This document shows, piece after piece, positions 52,363 through 63,797 of a stretch of DNA of 64,000 nt. This DNA comes from Amia ocellicauda. Taxonomy: Eukaryota; Chordata; Actinopteri; Amiiformes; Amiidae. The stretch spans positions 620,001-684,000 of the forward strand of contig NW_027102661.1 of NCBI RefSeq assembly GCF_036373705.1, given 5' to 3'. Both the position numbers and the translations under genes were made by a program. The stretch's first letter is position 1; each line of letters opens with the position of its first letter. The notes under the pieces are model-generated. The model searched no databases and was not told the origin of the DNA. It saw only the letters and a list, made by a program, of their open reading frames with translations.

Positions 52363-53670
52363 ATGTCTTTTGTCCACAGTCTATCGGAAGAATGCGTCAA
52401 ATCAGAACTGGATCTGTTTACAGTTCCATACACTCAAACGAGTATAGATAAGATCATATATGTAGAGATTCCCCCTCTATCTGCAATTTCAGACACGGCC
52501 CCTCTGGAGTTTTTTATGGCTGGCAATGGCGAGGATTATATTGATTTGAATAACACATTTATTTTAATGAACTGTAAAGTGACTGATGAGGATGGCGATG
52601 CAATCGAGAAGACGACCAACGCTGGGGTCATCAATTACCCGGTGGCCACCATGTTTTCACAGGTGGATGTGACCCTGGGAGATCGGCTCATTAGTCAAAG
52701 CAGCAATACTTACCCCTATAGAGCCATGATGGAGTGTATCCTTAATTATAGTGAGGAGACCCTGAGCAAACAGTTCAGCCCCGGCCTTTTCTTCAAAGAC
52801 ATCCCGGAAGCTATGGACGACAAGGATCCAGAGGGACTCAATAAGGGTTTGCAAAAAAGAACGGCCTCTTCAACAGAAGGGAGGACCTTTGAGCTAATGG
52901 GGCATATCCATGCAGACATATTTTTCCAAGAAAAACTCATGCTCAACGGGGTAGACATTAAAATTAAAATGATCCGTAGTAAAAGTGCTTTTTGTCTGAT
53001 GACCCCTGATACTGAAAAATATAAACTGACCATATTATCGGCCTCGCTGTTTGTGAAAAAAGTGTCCGTCTCCCCGGCGGTTAAACTAGGACACGCGCAG
53101 GCGTTAATGACGGCAAACGCCAAGTACCCGATCGAAAGAGTCTATATGAAAGTCCACAGTATCCCCGCAGGGACACGGGTGATGAACCAGGAAAATCTGT
53201 TTCTAGGACAGCTCCCAAAACAGGTTATTATAGGTCTCGTGGATAATGATGCATTTACCGGGGTTTACAACAAGAACCCCTTTAACTTTAAACATTATAA
53301 CGCGGAATTTATAGCGTTGTACGTCGATGGTGTGCAGGTTCCATCCAGACCTTTTCAACCTGACTTTGAAAACGGCAATGCGGTTCGTGAATATGACAGT
53401 CTAGTACTGGCTACGGGTCGCCATCTCAAGGATCAAACTCTGCTGATCGATCGCCGGGAATACTGCAGCGGTTACACCCTGTACGGTTTCAACCTGACCC
53501 CTGACGAAGAGTGTGGACAACATTTTTCACTGATGAAGACGGGCAATATGCGTTTGGAGATGCGTTTCAAGCAGCCTCTACCACGCACTGTAAATATGGT
53601 CGTGTATGCTGTGTTTGACAACATTATTGAGGTGAATCAGAGGAGAAACGTTCTGTATGATTATTATTAA
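52363..53670 (+). CDS. Major capsid (hexon-like) protein, copy D, intact
   Basis: 435 residues, MSFVHSLSEECVKSELDLF start, VLYDYY end. The only hexon in the window with both ends intact. It fits the Polinton/adintovirus double-jelly-roll capsid by gene order, length and sequence style. The ATG is 2 bases after the pVI-like stop. The protease ATG is 2 bases after the hexon stop. Confidence 0.92.
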   Translation: MSFVHSLSEECVKSELDLFTVPYTQTSIDKIIYVEIPPLSAISDTAPLEFFMAGNGEDYIDLNNTFILMNCKVTDEDGDAIEKTTNAGVINYPVATMFSQVDVTLGDRLISQSSNTYPYRAMMECILNYSEETLSKQFSPGLFFKDIPEAMDDKDPEGLNKGLQKRTASSTEGRTFELMGHIHADIFFQEKLMLNGVDIKIKMIRSKSAFCLMTPDTEKYKLTILSASLFVKKVSVSPAVKLGHAQALMTANAKYPIERVYMKVHSIPAGTRVMNQENLFLGQLPKQVIIGLVDNDAFTGVYNKNPFNFKHYNAEFIALYVDGVQVPSRPFQPDFENGNAVREYDSLVLATGRHLKDQTLLIDRREYCSGYTLYGFNLTPDEECGQHFSLMKTGNMRLEMRFKQPLPRTVNMVVYAVFDNIIEVNQRRNVLYDYY

Positions 53671-53671
53671 A

Positions 53672-54229
53672 ATGAACACCAGAGAGCTCAACCACATCAT
53701 GAATGCCCTGGCCGGCTCACGGAAACTGTTTCAAGGAGTCTACGCCTGCGATCAGCTGCCTAAATTTAAGATCAAGAATTTACCTGCAATGTACATAATC
53801 AACACACACCCTAAAAATATGCCCGGAGAACATTGGCTGGCTATTTATCTAAGGGAGGACCACCGTGGTGAATTTTTTGATTCCTATGCAAACCCCCCGG
53901 ATTTCAGACCTTTCCCTCGGAAGATAAATAACTTTCTGCTCAACAACTGTCAAGAAACCATTTACAGCGGTCGTCAAGTACAAAGTCTTCAGACCTTCAC
54001 TTGTGGTCAACACTGTGTGTTTTTCTTATATCATAGATCTAAAGGAAGGTCATACCCCGATATTATGGCCTTGTACAGTGAGGATTTAGGCCAAAATGAT
54101 AAAAAAGTGGCAGAGTTTGTCAGGACACTGTGGACCCCCCCTTATAACACAATGACTTACGACCCTAGCCAGCCATGTATACAGATGGGGTGTTCTTGTG
54201 AGGATTTTAAAAGATGTCATGCGTGTTAA
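53672..54229 (+). CDS. Adenain-like cysteine protease, copy D
   Basis: 185 residues, same as copy C. Catalytic candidates H54, D70/E67, Q104 and C111 are present. Confidence 0.9.
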   Translation: MNTRELNHIMNALAGSRKLFQGVYACDQLPKFKIKNLPAMYIINTHPKNMPGEHWLAIYLREDHRGEFFDSYANPPDFRPFPRKINNFLLNNCQETIYSGRQVQSLQTFTCGQHCVFFLYHRSKGRSYPDIMALYSEDLGQNDKKVAEFVRTLWTPPYNTMTYDPSQPCIQMGCSCEDFKRCHAC

Positions 54230-54273
54230 GGTGAAAAAATAATGAAAACAGCCTTTGAATCATTAGTTTTGTT

Positions 54274-54357
54274 TTTATTCAACACAATTCTTATACAAAG
54301 CAGGGGTTATGGTATAAATAAATGTACAACATTTGAAAAAAAAAAAAAAAAAAAAAA
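54274..54357. terminator. Convergent poly(A) signals and A-tract, copy D
   Basis: AATAAA plus at 54317-54322; minus signal at 54274-54279; A-tract of 22 at 54336-54357. Confidence 0.65.
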
Positions 54358-54405
54358 TTGTTTATCGGGTCATTGTTTACAGGGGAGACAAATAAAAACA
54401 TGATA

Positions 54406-55149
54406 TTAATAAGCTTCCCAACGATGGATAGATCCTGAGGATGGTCGCTCAGCACGGTCAGAGTAATGAGATATCGGAGTCAGATCAGGCTCCACCTCTT
54501 TACACAGACGGATTTTTTGTAGCGTTTCCTGGTTAGGAACTGTTGATTGGGGCATGTTCAGACAGGCCATCGCCTGTAGGTAAGCATTCCAGCCTACAGG
54601 TCGGCGACTATCGGGTACCTTATTAGTGCTAGTGACACTCTTCAACAAATCAAACATGTGTGAACCTTTGATCAGTTGTCCTTTAAAAACAAATTCACCC
54701 TGTTCATTCCAAGCAGTTACCCGCGGTTTCTGAACCATTTTGTGCAGGATATATTGTGCATGTCTTTTGCTTCTGGCCGGCATGTTTCTCAAAACATCCG
54801 TTACAACATCTCCCTCTGAACTCTCAACAGGTTCGGTCACCGCAACATCTTTATCAACCGTACCCCCCGCATCAGCCCCAGAACCATTTTCTTGACAGGC
54901 CATGGTTTAAGTTAAAATGTATTGATCTTTTTCACCCTGTCTAACCAGACGGAGGTAGCGCTGTAACGTGTTGGTATACAACTGGGCTTTGGAATACTGA
55001 TTTAAATCGGCCCTGGCCTGTATAGCTTTCATTTCAGAGTCCAAGTTGTTTTCGGCCGTTTGTCTAATGGGCTCTGGCCCGACAACATTTTTTCTCAGTT
55101 TCTCAAGCTGCTCCTGAGGGATCAAAAACATTTTCTGAGCATACTCCAT
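54406..55149 (-). pseudogene. Polinton structural-type ORF of unknown function, copy D, one nonsense codon
   Basis: Same structure as copy C: 80 codons, TAA at 54907-54909, then 165 codons to 54406. Confidence 0.75.
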
Positions 55150-55151
55150 TA

Positions 55152-55487
55152 TTAACCCACTCTGGAAGCTAGAAGACTGGTTAGGAAAGGCACGGCTATG
55201 CTCAACAGCGGTCCTATAAAACCCCCGGTTTGATTAATCTTCTTTCTTTTTCTTTTAATAGAATACTTCTTATTAGCGATGATCTTGATAACCGCTTTTT
55301 GTTTTTTGAGTTTAGAATGTTGAGAAGGGGTTAGGGGTATATTACCGCGTAAGATGTTAAAAGCTATTTCACACAGGGTCTCGATCAAATCCGAGGGGGC
55401 CCCTGCCAGCACAGCTTTCCTATGGCGCGGGCTCCCCTCAAATAACATTTGCAAAAGTGGCAGATTTCTTTTAATCCGAACAGACAT
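55152..55487 (-). CDS. Small basic protein with hydrophobic C-terminus, copy D
   Basis: 111 residues, identical to copy C. Confidence 0.75.
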   Translation of the reverse strand: MSVRIKRNLPLLQMLFEGSPRHRKAVLAGAPSDLIETLCEIAFNILRGNIPLTPSQHSKLKKQKAVIKIIANKKYSIKRKRKKINQTGGFIGPLLSIAVPFLTSLLASRVG

Positions 55488-55493
55488 TCTTAT

Positions 55494-56165
55494 TTATTTC
55501 CTTTTCTTTAGCACATACACTGCCGGCCAATCGGGCGGGCACAAACCTGTTCTGAGGCGAAAGTCTTCTGGGGTTTGTGCTTTTAAGTCCGCAATCAAGT
55601 ACCCGTAGGGTTTTTTGGTGGCATCTTTAAATGCCTCCAAAAAGAACTTGGTCTGGTTAGGGTATATTTGACGAGCCAAGACGGTGACCTGTAGTTTATC
55701 TCTGGGGTTTTTAAAAAGAATTATATAATTGGCATTTAAATTAATAGTGTGGCTTTTTTTACCTTGAAAAAATAGATTTTGAACTAAATAAATAATACTT
55801 AAATTCCTATGATGAGTGTACTTTGTGAAAGCTTTTTCCACTTCACTGTTGTCACCGGCCTGCTCCATCAGGTCATCAAGGATCACTAGATTAGTTTGAC
55901 CGGGCGGGAACAAGTCATCGTCACACAACGAGGCGGGGAGACCTTGCACAAATTTCAGATTATTTTTTTTCGAAGCCAAATCATCGTAGAGAGGTTGCCA
56001 GCAAGAGTAACACCACACTATGTTGTCAAGAGCTTGGGACACGGTTGCGTCCACATCTTCTATGATGTTCTTTATAAGATAGCTCTTCCCCGAATTGGAG
56101 GGACCGGCTATAATACAGGAGAAAGGGTGTTGAAGTCTGTTATCAAAACCACCGCTAATATCCAT
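55494..56165 (-). CDS. Packaging ATPase, copy D, intact
   Basis: 223 residues, identical to copy C, with Walker A GPSNSGKS and Walker B LVILDD. Confidence 0.92.
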   Translation of the reverse strand: MDISGGFDNRLQHPFSCIIAGPSNSGKSYLIKNIIEDVDATVSQALDNIVWCYSCWQPLYDDLASKKNNLKFVQGLPASLCDDDLFPPGQTNLVILDDLMEQAGDNSEVEKAFTKYTHHRNLSIIYLVQNLFFQGKKSHTINLNANYIILFKNPRDKLQVTVLARQIYPNQTKFFLEAFKDATKKPYGYLIADLKAQTPEDFRLRTGLCPPDWPAVYVLKKRK

Positions 56166-58308
56166 AAGGCAGAGTGGTATAATCAGTCTTCAACACTCTT
56201 TTATTGTACACCACCCTGAATCGTTTGTTTAGTGATCTATTTTCCAACGTGTACCCCTTTTTATTGCGATAGATCTGATTTCCGGCTGTAATAATCTCAC
56301 GAGGAGGCGCGTCTTTCTCGGTTACAAAACTTTCTACCAGGGTCGTCAGAGACTTGATGTTAATGAGCTTGTTGTTACAATGGTTCAGAGTGAAACCCTT
56401 AACTTTCATACAGGTCTTACCCGCAGCCGTTCTGTATGCGTAAGTCTTAGGACCCCCTGAAACAAACTCCACTATGTGGTCCTGAGGATCTAGTTCGCTC
56501 GTTAACTCCCCAAGGTAGTCCCCGAGGGGAGGGACCCAATCCCCTGGCCTGGTGACAAAGATTACAGAGTCAGTATCATGATAGAGCGTGCGTTCCTGCA
56601 ACTGATCCATTAAGTTGTACAGTTCAAGCCGGGCGTAAGCCGTGGTAAAAAACGCTATGAAAACATTAACGTTCCCCTGTTTGGTGGGGAAATCTTTAGG
56701 GGCCCTCCACTGGACCTGTGCCACGTGGTCATTTAAGAATTGAAAGTGTGATACTGCATGTTGTTTGGAAAACATAAATTCTATAAACTGTTCAGGGGTT
56801 TTAATCAAGGTTGTGTTTAGACGGTAATTTCTTTCCCCAAACTTACCCCACAGACTGTTTAAAATCAGTTTGGACATTTGTCTCTTGGCGGGGTTGACAG
56901 TTATGTTCCCCGGCTCTAGACGGATCCCTTCCTTTTCAAAATATTGCTGAACGTATCGCTCTTTGGCCGCGGAGTCAACACACCATGAGGGATAGCCCGA
57001 TGCCTCCTGTTTCCCTTTCAGATGGGTCATAATGTAATCAGCAAAAAGAGTATCAGATTTTTCAGAAAAATGCCAAACCTCATTCACCTTACCGACTCTG
57101 TAACCTTTCTCCACCGCCTTGTCAAGCTCAATGCTACACCAGACACCCGTCAGCGCTCTCTCTTCATCACTGTGCAGACAAGAGGTAGTTTGATTTTCAG
57201 TTTCCACACACGTTCTACACAGAGGGAACATCAATTTTCCCGAACACCTGTAAGGCAACACGGGTAAGAACAGCTCGCGAGGAGGGTACATGGTGACTTT
57301 GATCAAACCAAAGTAATGTCCGATTTCGAGAAAGTCACGATAAACAATGGTTGGACGCCCCACCGGGTACATTTTGGTCTTGTTGACATAAGGGTACAGA
57401 CTGGTGAAATCATAGTAATCTACTCTCTCACCCTCCTTTACCTCATAATGTAAACAGAGGGCGTTGGTACGACCCCCAAATAACGCATCCCGGGGCTCTA
57501 GACGTTCAGGAAAGTCCAAGGTTTCCATAAACCGTTGTACCCCCGCTTCCTGTTCCTTCAGGGTCGTCCACTCGTGTTTCCAAATCACCAGCACGTTCAA
57601 ACCATAGGTGTTTTTTAAAGTTTCAATTCGTTCCTGGAAATCATAGTACATATCACCGCAGAGTTTTTGTGTTACGGGGTTAAAGGTGTTTGGGTCGAAG
57701 CACTGAGGACAGCCATGGTAAATACAACCTGCAAACTCATAAGCGGTATGCCGCCCGGACACGTCGCTAAAACCGTCTAAGTCATAAGGCCCCATTTTGA
57801 CTTCCCCTTGATTTAAAGCATGTCTGATGAAGATGTTATCCCGGGCACTCAGGTATTCCAGCCACTGTATGGAGACAGTCGAAAAGTTCTTTTGTCTAGC
57901 ACGATAGTTGTCAGAAGTGGTGACCGCTATAGTGTTTTTCTGCAAGAAATTGGACCGATACATTTTCATGCAGAGAGACGCTATGGTCACACTTTGCAAA
58001 GGGTCGAGACCTGATGTGTTGATAACCTCGGCGCGGAAACGCACACAGGCTTCTTTAAGGATCACCACATCATTTTTACAATAAGCGGCCATCTCTTCTC
58101 GGAAATCAAAAACACCTCCCTTAACCGTATTGTACCATTTAAAGAATTCCTCCCTCTCATGAGACATCATAGTATCAACCCCATAATAAGAGGCGGGCGG
58201 GTAGGACCCTCGATAATTTTGAGTGTCCTTAGTATTAAAAAAATGGCAGAACCAACCTTTCTTCTGAGCCTCAAAACCCAGAGCCTTAGGCAAAGCGCTC
58301 AATTTCAT
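56155..58308 (-). CDS. DNA polymerase B, C-terminal part, copy D
   Basis: 717 codons, same protein as copy C (motifs A, B, C and exonuclease III intact). The shared TAA lies just upstream at 58339-58341. Confidence 0.93.
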   Translation of the reverse strand: MKLSALPKALGFEAQKKGWFCHFFNTKDTQNYRGSYPPASYYGVDTMMSHEREEFFKWYNTVKGGVFDFREEMAAYCKNDVVILKEACVRFRAEVINTSGLDPLQSVTIASLCMKMYRSNFLQKNTIAVTTSDNYRARQKNFSTVSIQWLEYLSARDNIFIRHALNQGEVKMGPYDLDGFSDVSGRHTAYEFAGCIYHGCPQCFDPNTFNPVTQKLCGDMYYDFQERIETLKNTYGLNVLVIWKHEWTTLKEQEAGVQRFMETLDFPERLEPRDALFGGRTNALCLHYEVKEGERVDYYDFTSLYPYVNKTKMYPVGRPTIVYRDFLEIGHYFGLIKVTMYPPRELFLPVLPYRCSGKLMFPLCRTCVETENQTTSCLHSDEERALTGVWCSIELDKAVEKGYRVGKVNEVWHFSEKSDTLFADYIMTHLKGKQEASGYPSWCVDSAAKERYVQQYFEKEGIRLEPGNITVNPAKRQMSKLILNSLWGKFGERNYRLNTTLIKTPEQFIEFMFSKQHAVSHFQFLNDHVAQVQWRAPKDFPTKQGNVNVFIAFFTTAYARLELYNLMDQLQERTLYHDTDSVIFVTRPGDWVPPLGDYLGELTSELDPQDHIVEFVSGGPKTYAYRTAAGKTCMKVKGFTLNHCNNKLINIKSLTTLVESFVTEKDAPPREIITAGNQIYRNKKGYTLENRSLNKRFRVVYNKRVLKTDYTTLPYGY

Positions 58309-58338
58309 GGGGAGGAAATTTAACGAGTCTATGTAACG

Positions 58339-59523
58339 TTAGTTGAAAGCTTCGTCGGTGAAACACATGATCTTGCTACCCTGAGCTATTATTTTTGGGG
58401 TCACCCCATTTTCCACCAGATACTTCATCAAAATGTAAGAATCATAACCCTTAGCATTGTGGGCAATAAATGTGTAATTGAGGTATTTTGGACCGCGATA
58501 CCGCGTAAAGAAATCCCTGACACAACTCTCACCGCTAGCTGACCACTCACGATCCAACATGTCAATACAGTGTATATAATTAGCAACGTGGACCCCGTTT
58601 TCTTGCCGGCATTCAAAAGCAAAAAAGACATACCGGTTGTGCGGCGGCTCCTTTTTAACCGGCTGAATAAAGCACTGGTGTTCGGACCCCGGGGTTAAAT
58701 CAGCATTACAGATCCTGCATCTCGGCTCCAGACATTTGTGTGGTTTAACCTCATGAAAACGGTACTGGAGGCAACACTGCGGGCAATATTTAGTTTGATC
58801 ACAATAACTCCGTTTTTTAACCCCCTCAGCAGCGGCCCTCTGTACCTTATGCTCGGAAAAACAGAACGCTGAGAGACAAATCCTTAAGCAATCTTTACAT
58901 CGGATGGTAGGGGCCAAACCCTTACGACATTGCGGATTGAAACAGACGTTACAGTAACCGTCACAGCGGTGCTTAAGCTTATCATTGAAGGCCTTATAAC
59001 ACCAATGACAAACATACGAACAACCCAAAAAAGCCGTCAAACTCTTTATTCCAAAGTAATGACTATCACTTAGGAAGAGAAACAGTGTCTGTGTAAGGGT
59101 TTCAGGATGTATCTGAAATTTCACAAATACTTCCTTTACCTCACAACGGTACCACACAACAATTTTTAAAGACAACAACTCCTCAAACTTGGTGATGTCT
59201 GAAAAGGCAACCATCTGTTGAGAGTTTAAGCCGGCCCTCTGATGAAGCATTAAAGCCTCTTGCAGAGCTTGGGGTTCAGGCATGTCGGGGGTGAGTAGTT
59301 TTATTAAACTGTAAGCAAAACAGAGCTTATTGTCCCCACTGGAACTCACCACTAATTGCCTGAGCTTGGTCCTAATTATGTCGTTCTTCAAGCATTTCGA
59401 CAGTCTTCTAAGCGCCCCACCCTCAGGGTTACGAACCACATTCATTACCAGAGACAGACTTTCATCAGCTATGATGGCTGCGTTACTTTGCAATAACGCT
59501 TCGATTTTAGCCAGACGTCTAAA
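58339..59523 (-). CDS. DNA polymerase B, middle part, copy D
   Basis: Cys-rich region and exonuclease I/II. Ala instead of Asp in exonuclease I (codon 58618-58620). Differs from C only slightly (Ile for Met in the CLRICL block). Confidence 0.9.
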   Translation of the reverse strand, partial: FRRLAKIEALLQSNAAIIADESLSLVMNVVRNPEGGALRRLSKCLKNDIIRTKLRQLVVSSSGDNKLCFAYSLIKLLTPDMPEPQALQEALMLHQRAGLNSQQMVAFSDITKFEELLSLKIVVWYRCEVKEVFVKFQIHPETLTQTLFLFLSDSHYFGIKSLTAFLGCSYVCHWCYKAFNDKLKHRCDGYCNVCFNPQCRKGLAPTIRCKDCLRICLSAFCFSEHKVQRAAAEGVKKRSYCDQTKYCPQCCLQYRFHEVKPHKCLEPRCRICNADLTPGSEHQCFIQPVKKEPPHNRYVFFAFECRQENGVHVANYIHCIDMLDREWSASGESCVRDFFTRYRGPKYLNYTFIAHNAKGYDSYILMKYLVENGVTPKIIAQGSKIMCFTDEAFN

Positions 59524-60383
59524 TTATCTCCACTCAGCATTACAGATAGGTTGCTAAACAAATCATCCCCTCTGAGTTCTAACTGTACAACATCTCGAGG
59601 TCTGACCCTTTCAGCAACCTGTTCAAGCATTTTCTGCAAGGCCTCGTGTATGTTGACAAATATTTCTGCATAATTGTCACAATTTAAAAGTTCTGCAAAA
59701 TTAAAACGCTGAATCATTTCAAAATTGTTATAGGCCGGTCTATCTATAATCACGGGATCACTGGTACTCTTGGACACATCATCATTTTGAACAAAGCCTT
59801 CACCCCCTACATTCTCACAGAGCATGTCCTCCACAGCCTTATCAGTCTCAGAACCCTCCACATTCCGAACACCCCCACTGCTGACATCTACAAAACCCCC
59901 TTTTTGAGGAGGCTCATTTAAAGCCTGTAAAAGTCCTTCAAAGATATCCAACCGGTTAATGTCAAGACCCTCCTCTATAGTGATGGCTGCTTCTGCCGCC
60001 ATCCTGTGTTCTAATTGTCTCAAATCATTTATAATAGGGGCAGAATTTGGTCGGGGTAGCTCCTCCAAAGCCTCCACCATTTCAAACAAATCGGGGTGAA
60101 CTAGGGGGTGAACCTCTATAAGCGCTACCGGTGGGAGGTGGTTATTTAGATCATTGACCATCTGTAACAGGTCGGGGTTCACCGGTAAGTCTGTTAATTC
60201 ACATTCTATCAGTGGTAATTGGGGGTTATTTAAATCATTTATCATTTGTAATAGTTCCAGGTTCATTGGGACATCAGAGGAGTTCACAACAGGGCCGGGG
60301 ATGTTCTCTCGGGAAGGTCTTTTTGGGGCCCTAGCTTGTTCATAATCCTTTAGTTTGTGAGTTCTTTTACCAAGTCAGGACAT
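59469..60383 (-). CDS. DNA polymerase B, N-terminal part, copy D
   Basis: 272 open codons (59469-60287), identical to copy C, with the LLQMVNDLNN-type repeats. TGA is codon 3 of the ATG at 60383. Confidence 0.7.
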
Positions 60384-60449
60384 TTTTTAATTTATTTTTT
60401 ATTTTTCCAACAACCCACAATAGTAAGGCGTTTTGTGTCTATTAAAACA

Positions 60450-61051
60450 TTAAATACGGTACAATTCGTTAGTAAGGGTATTAATAAGGGTGTTTTGGCT
60501 CTCTATCACCAGGTTTTGCCCCACTAACACAAGTCTTTGATTTTGTAACAAAGTATGTAGCAACTCATGCCGACCTTCAGGAAGTAGCTCCGGGGGCTGG
60601 TGGCCTGGCTCAGCTTCAAAGGATGGTCGCTCCGGTAAATCTCGGTCGAAGGAGGCAGGGAGCGAGCGTATACTCATGGACGGAGACCAAGAAGGCCTTT
60701 GCGGTGACACCCTGGCCAAGCGCGGGGTACTGTTCCGCGTTTCTGTAGCCAAGAAATGGGTCTGGGGGAACGATGTTGAAACCAGGCCGTCGTTGGGTGG
60801 TGTGTCAGCCCTGACTGACGGCGACCCATGAGGTTGTTGGATGCCTGTATTTGTTCCGCCCGACAATGCGGCGGGCTGAATCTGGGGTGTTGAATTACCC
60901 CCAGAAGGCTGTGGCCTGAGTAGATGTTGGGGGGTCTCCAAGACCACCGTGGGGGATCCTCTCGGTGATCTCACCGGGGAAGATGTTTGATCCCACTTAG
61001 ACGGGGTAATTGTTCTCAATAGCTCATCCACAGAATGACTATCCCAAGAGT
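60450..61051 (-). CDS. Pro/Ser-rich ORF without ATG, possible 3' exon, copy D
   Basis: 193 open codons, identical to copy C, with the same possible phase-1 acceptor upstream. Confidence 0.5.
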
Positions 61052-61562
61052 CTTGGGAAGAATAAAAATATACATTACATTTACATCTTTAAACGGCGAC
61101 AGAAATCAAACTTAAAACAACATGTCCAGGACATTCAAAACCTTTAGCTTTTTTAGACCTTTGAAAATAGCCTTAGACATTCACTACAACGCAATATTAT
61201 TTACAGACAATATATTTATTAGGACTTGATAATAAATGTAAAACAGAGAAGCCGCTGTAAATAAACTGTTTCTTAAATGTTTCTTTAAAAACTGTAATAT
61301 TGTTAATAAAACACACACACACACAACAACATTTCATTTTTAAACGAACCTTCCAAGTGTAAACGATTCCTGATCCCGGGACTTCCTGTTTCACAAACGT
61401 TTTCACGATCTGTTTAAATATTAAATACAATGAACACCTTCAAGCCTTTTCCTACAACCACTTTAAAACAGAAGTATAATAGCGGGAGATAAGCCAAACA
61501 ACTTACTAAACCCTTTCGGACGGCTTTACTTCCTAACCAGACGGTACGGCAATCGGTCATTT

Positions 61563-62491
61563 CTAAACACGTTCCCCAGAAACAAGCCTAGACCTGTCCG
61601 GACTTCTAAAGATCTTTCCCAGAACCCCCCGCCCTACAGGAAACGGTCACCCATCGCTTAAATATTAGCCCTCAACGGGCAAACAAAGCCCTTTTAAAAA
61701 CATTAAAGTTTGAAAGATCTTACTTACCTCCACAGAATAATCGTTTCTTATTTTTTTCGGCTGGTTTAGCTTTTTGCACCACTGTGAAGGTAAGAGACAT
61801 GTTTAACCTTTAACCACACCGCTTTATAAAAAGCTTTAACCTCTTACAGGCTGCAGACATATACTCACAGCTATCAGATACCGGGGCTGACGGCCTTTCA
61901 GATTCTTGAAAGGTTACGGTTCTCGAAGGTAAAACGAAACAAGCCCTCGATGTGGAAGGCCTTTCGTTGTCTCGAACCACGTTTCTTAATACTGTTAGAC
62001 AGGATAATTTTTTAAAATTAACAAAACTGGACTCAAACATCTTACAGAAACGTTATACAAACAAACAGGGATTTAGTTCTTACCCGGTCGGCAGACAGTC
62101 TGTCTAGGGACAACCACTTCTCTTGGTCGATCCTCGGAGACATTAATCACAGGCCTTTCGATAGTTTCTGTGTAATTAAAGAGACCGGCATTAATATATA
62201 TTAAAACGTTTTCATAACTCTAATGAGCCGCTTCAAAACCACACACACCCATACATAAGAACCCATGAGCGCAAACACAAAAATCTTACCGTCGTTGTTC
62301 CAGATGATCTCCTCAGCGTTGGGAATTAACTCCTGTTGACTGGCTGAAAAATAATTTTACAGAACTTAAAACAGATGTTATAGCCTTATTTACAATACAT
62401 GCACACAACACGCTCTGAGTCAATGAAAATAATCTGAAGACTTGCCTAAAAACTCATTTAAATCGAAGTCGCTGATGTTGTTTCCGGACAT
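61563..62491 (-). CDS. Spliced phase-1 gene of unknown function, copy D
   Basis: Exons 62491-62446, 62343-62290, 62167-62084, 61991-61848, 61781-61728 and possibly 61633-61563, all 18,198 bp from those of copy C. One exonic base differs (first base of exon 5). All splice motifs and phases are intact. Confidence 0.65.
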
Positions 62492-63606
62492 TGTTGATCT
62501 TTAGTCTTAAATCGAAAGGTCAGTAAGAGTCTGTCGAGCTGAAGACCAGACCTTCATACTTATACTGATGGCCACATGCCGGATCTGCGTGTAAGGCATT
62601 GTTCTGGTCTGGCCTTTGTGCATCAAGACCTATAGTCAACAAACCACTAAGAATATTTCAGGCCTTTATAAGCGCTAAAAAACAACCTGAGCCAAGAAAA
62701 TAACTATAAAGATCTAAAATAACTAGCGCTTTTACAGTGATTTTTTTTTTTTTTTTAATAGCGATGCTTTGTTTGGTATTAAACAAGTCACAAACTACTC
62801 AGAACAGCGTTTATCCCCGCAAAAGAGATATTTGGGTTTATTTTACAAAGCTTATAAATTATATAGGTTAAAAGTATTCTGAATGTTTTGATACCACATG
62901 CCATACGTACTGTTGTCTGAGCCCACCCCCGCCACCCATGGTGTGAGTGATTTAGCCTTGAGTGTTGTGATCTATTTAGCATTGAGTGATCAGTTGTTTT
63001 TATTTTTTAAACGATTCCTTATCATCAGGGATTGAGACTGCTAAAATACCTTAAAAGCATATCCTTATCTTAAGTCTAACTCTTATGAGCTTTAAGACCC
63101 TAGAATGTATTTAAGTAAAACGACTGAACACATTATGTGAGAGATAAAATATAACCACAGCTTTTTTTTTTTTTTTTTACAAAAACAATTAACCTATACA
63201 CACAAACACCCACACACACACCCTCTTTTTTAATTTTATTTTTAATTAAATTTGAGGGGAGAGACAGAGCCAGATACAGTGTGGATAACATAAGTACCCT
63301 ATGCAAAACAGGCATTGTTAGGACCTGGGATCATAACAGACAACAGAACTTGTTGATCTTATAAAATGATTGGGCGAGAGAGAGAGAGAGACAGACAGAG
63401 ACAGTGTGAATATGATAAACGCACTATTCAAAACTGGCATTGTTAAGACCTGGGACCATTACAGACAACAGAACTTGTTGATCTTATAACGGTTTAGATT
63501 TACTAAACCATTACATGTATATTTAAAAAAGACCCCCAAACACTACAGGAAGAGCCGACCCATTCACACTCTACAGTTGACCAACAAGAACAACAAGAAC
63601 AACAGG
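62492..63606. other. Non-coding right-hand segment, copy D
   Basis: Same as in copy C: TATA-like box at 62557-62564, T-runs, CA/GA tracts and the 105-bp tandem duplication near 63261-63490. Confidence 0.6.
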
Positions 63607-63791
63607 TTATGGGCGGCCTTGTTGTTCAGGGTTTTATGGGTGTACACTTTCTGACGGATATGACGTAGGAATAATTAAGGAAATAACTCTACCTAAAATC
63701 ACGCCCCCCAATTATGACGTAGGAATATTAATAAGCTTAGGGCATACGTCATAACAAAATAGGCCGCGCCCATAAAACCCTACTATCTACT
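63607..63791 (-). repeat. Right terminal inverted repeat, copy D
   Basis: 185 bp, same as the right TIR of copy C. Confidence 0.95.
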
Positions 63792-63797
63792 CATAAG
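63792..63797. repeat. CATAAG flank, right of copy D
   Basis: CATAAG followed by AGTAACAGCAATGTC. The left partner is lost with the left end of this copy. Confidence 0.88.

Larger units (their letters stand above)
48025..63791 (+). mobile_element. Polinton/adintovirus copy D, left end lost
   Basis: Begins within gene 1 at a 4-bp overlap with the tRNA-cluster spacer. The left TIR and about the first 0.4 kb are missing. The right TIR and CATAAG are present. It has an intact hexon, protease, ATPase, gene 2 and small basic protein. Confidence 0.94.
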
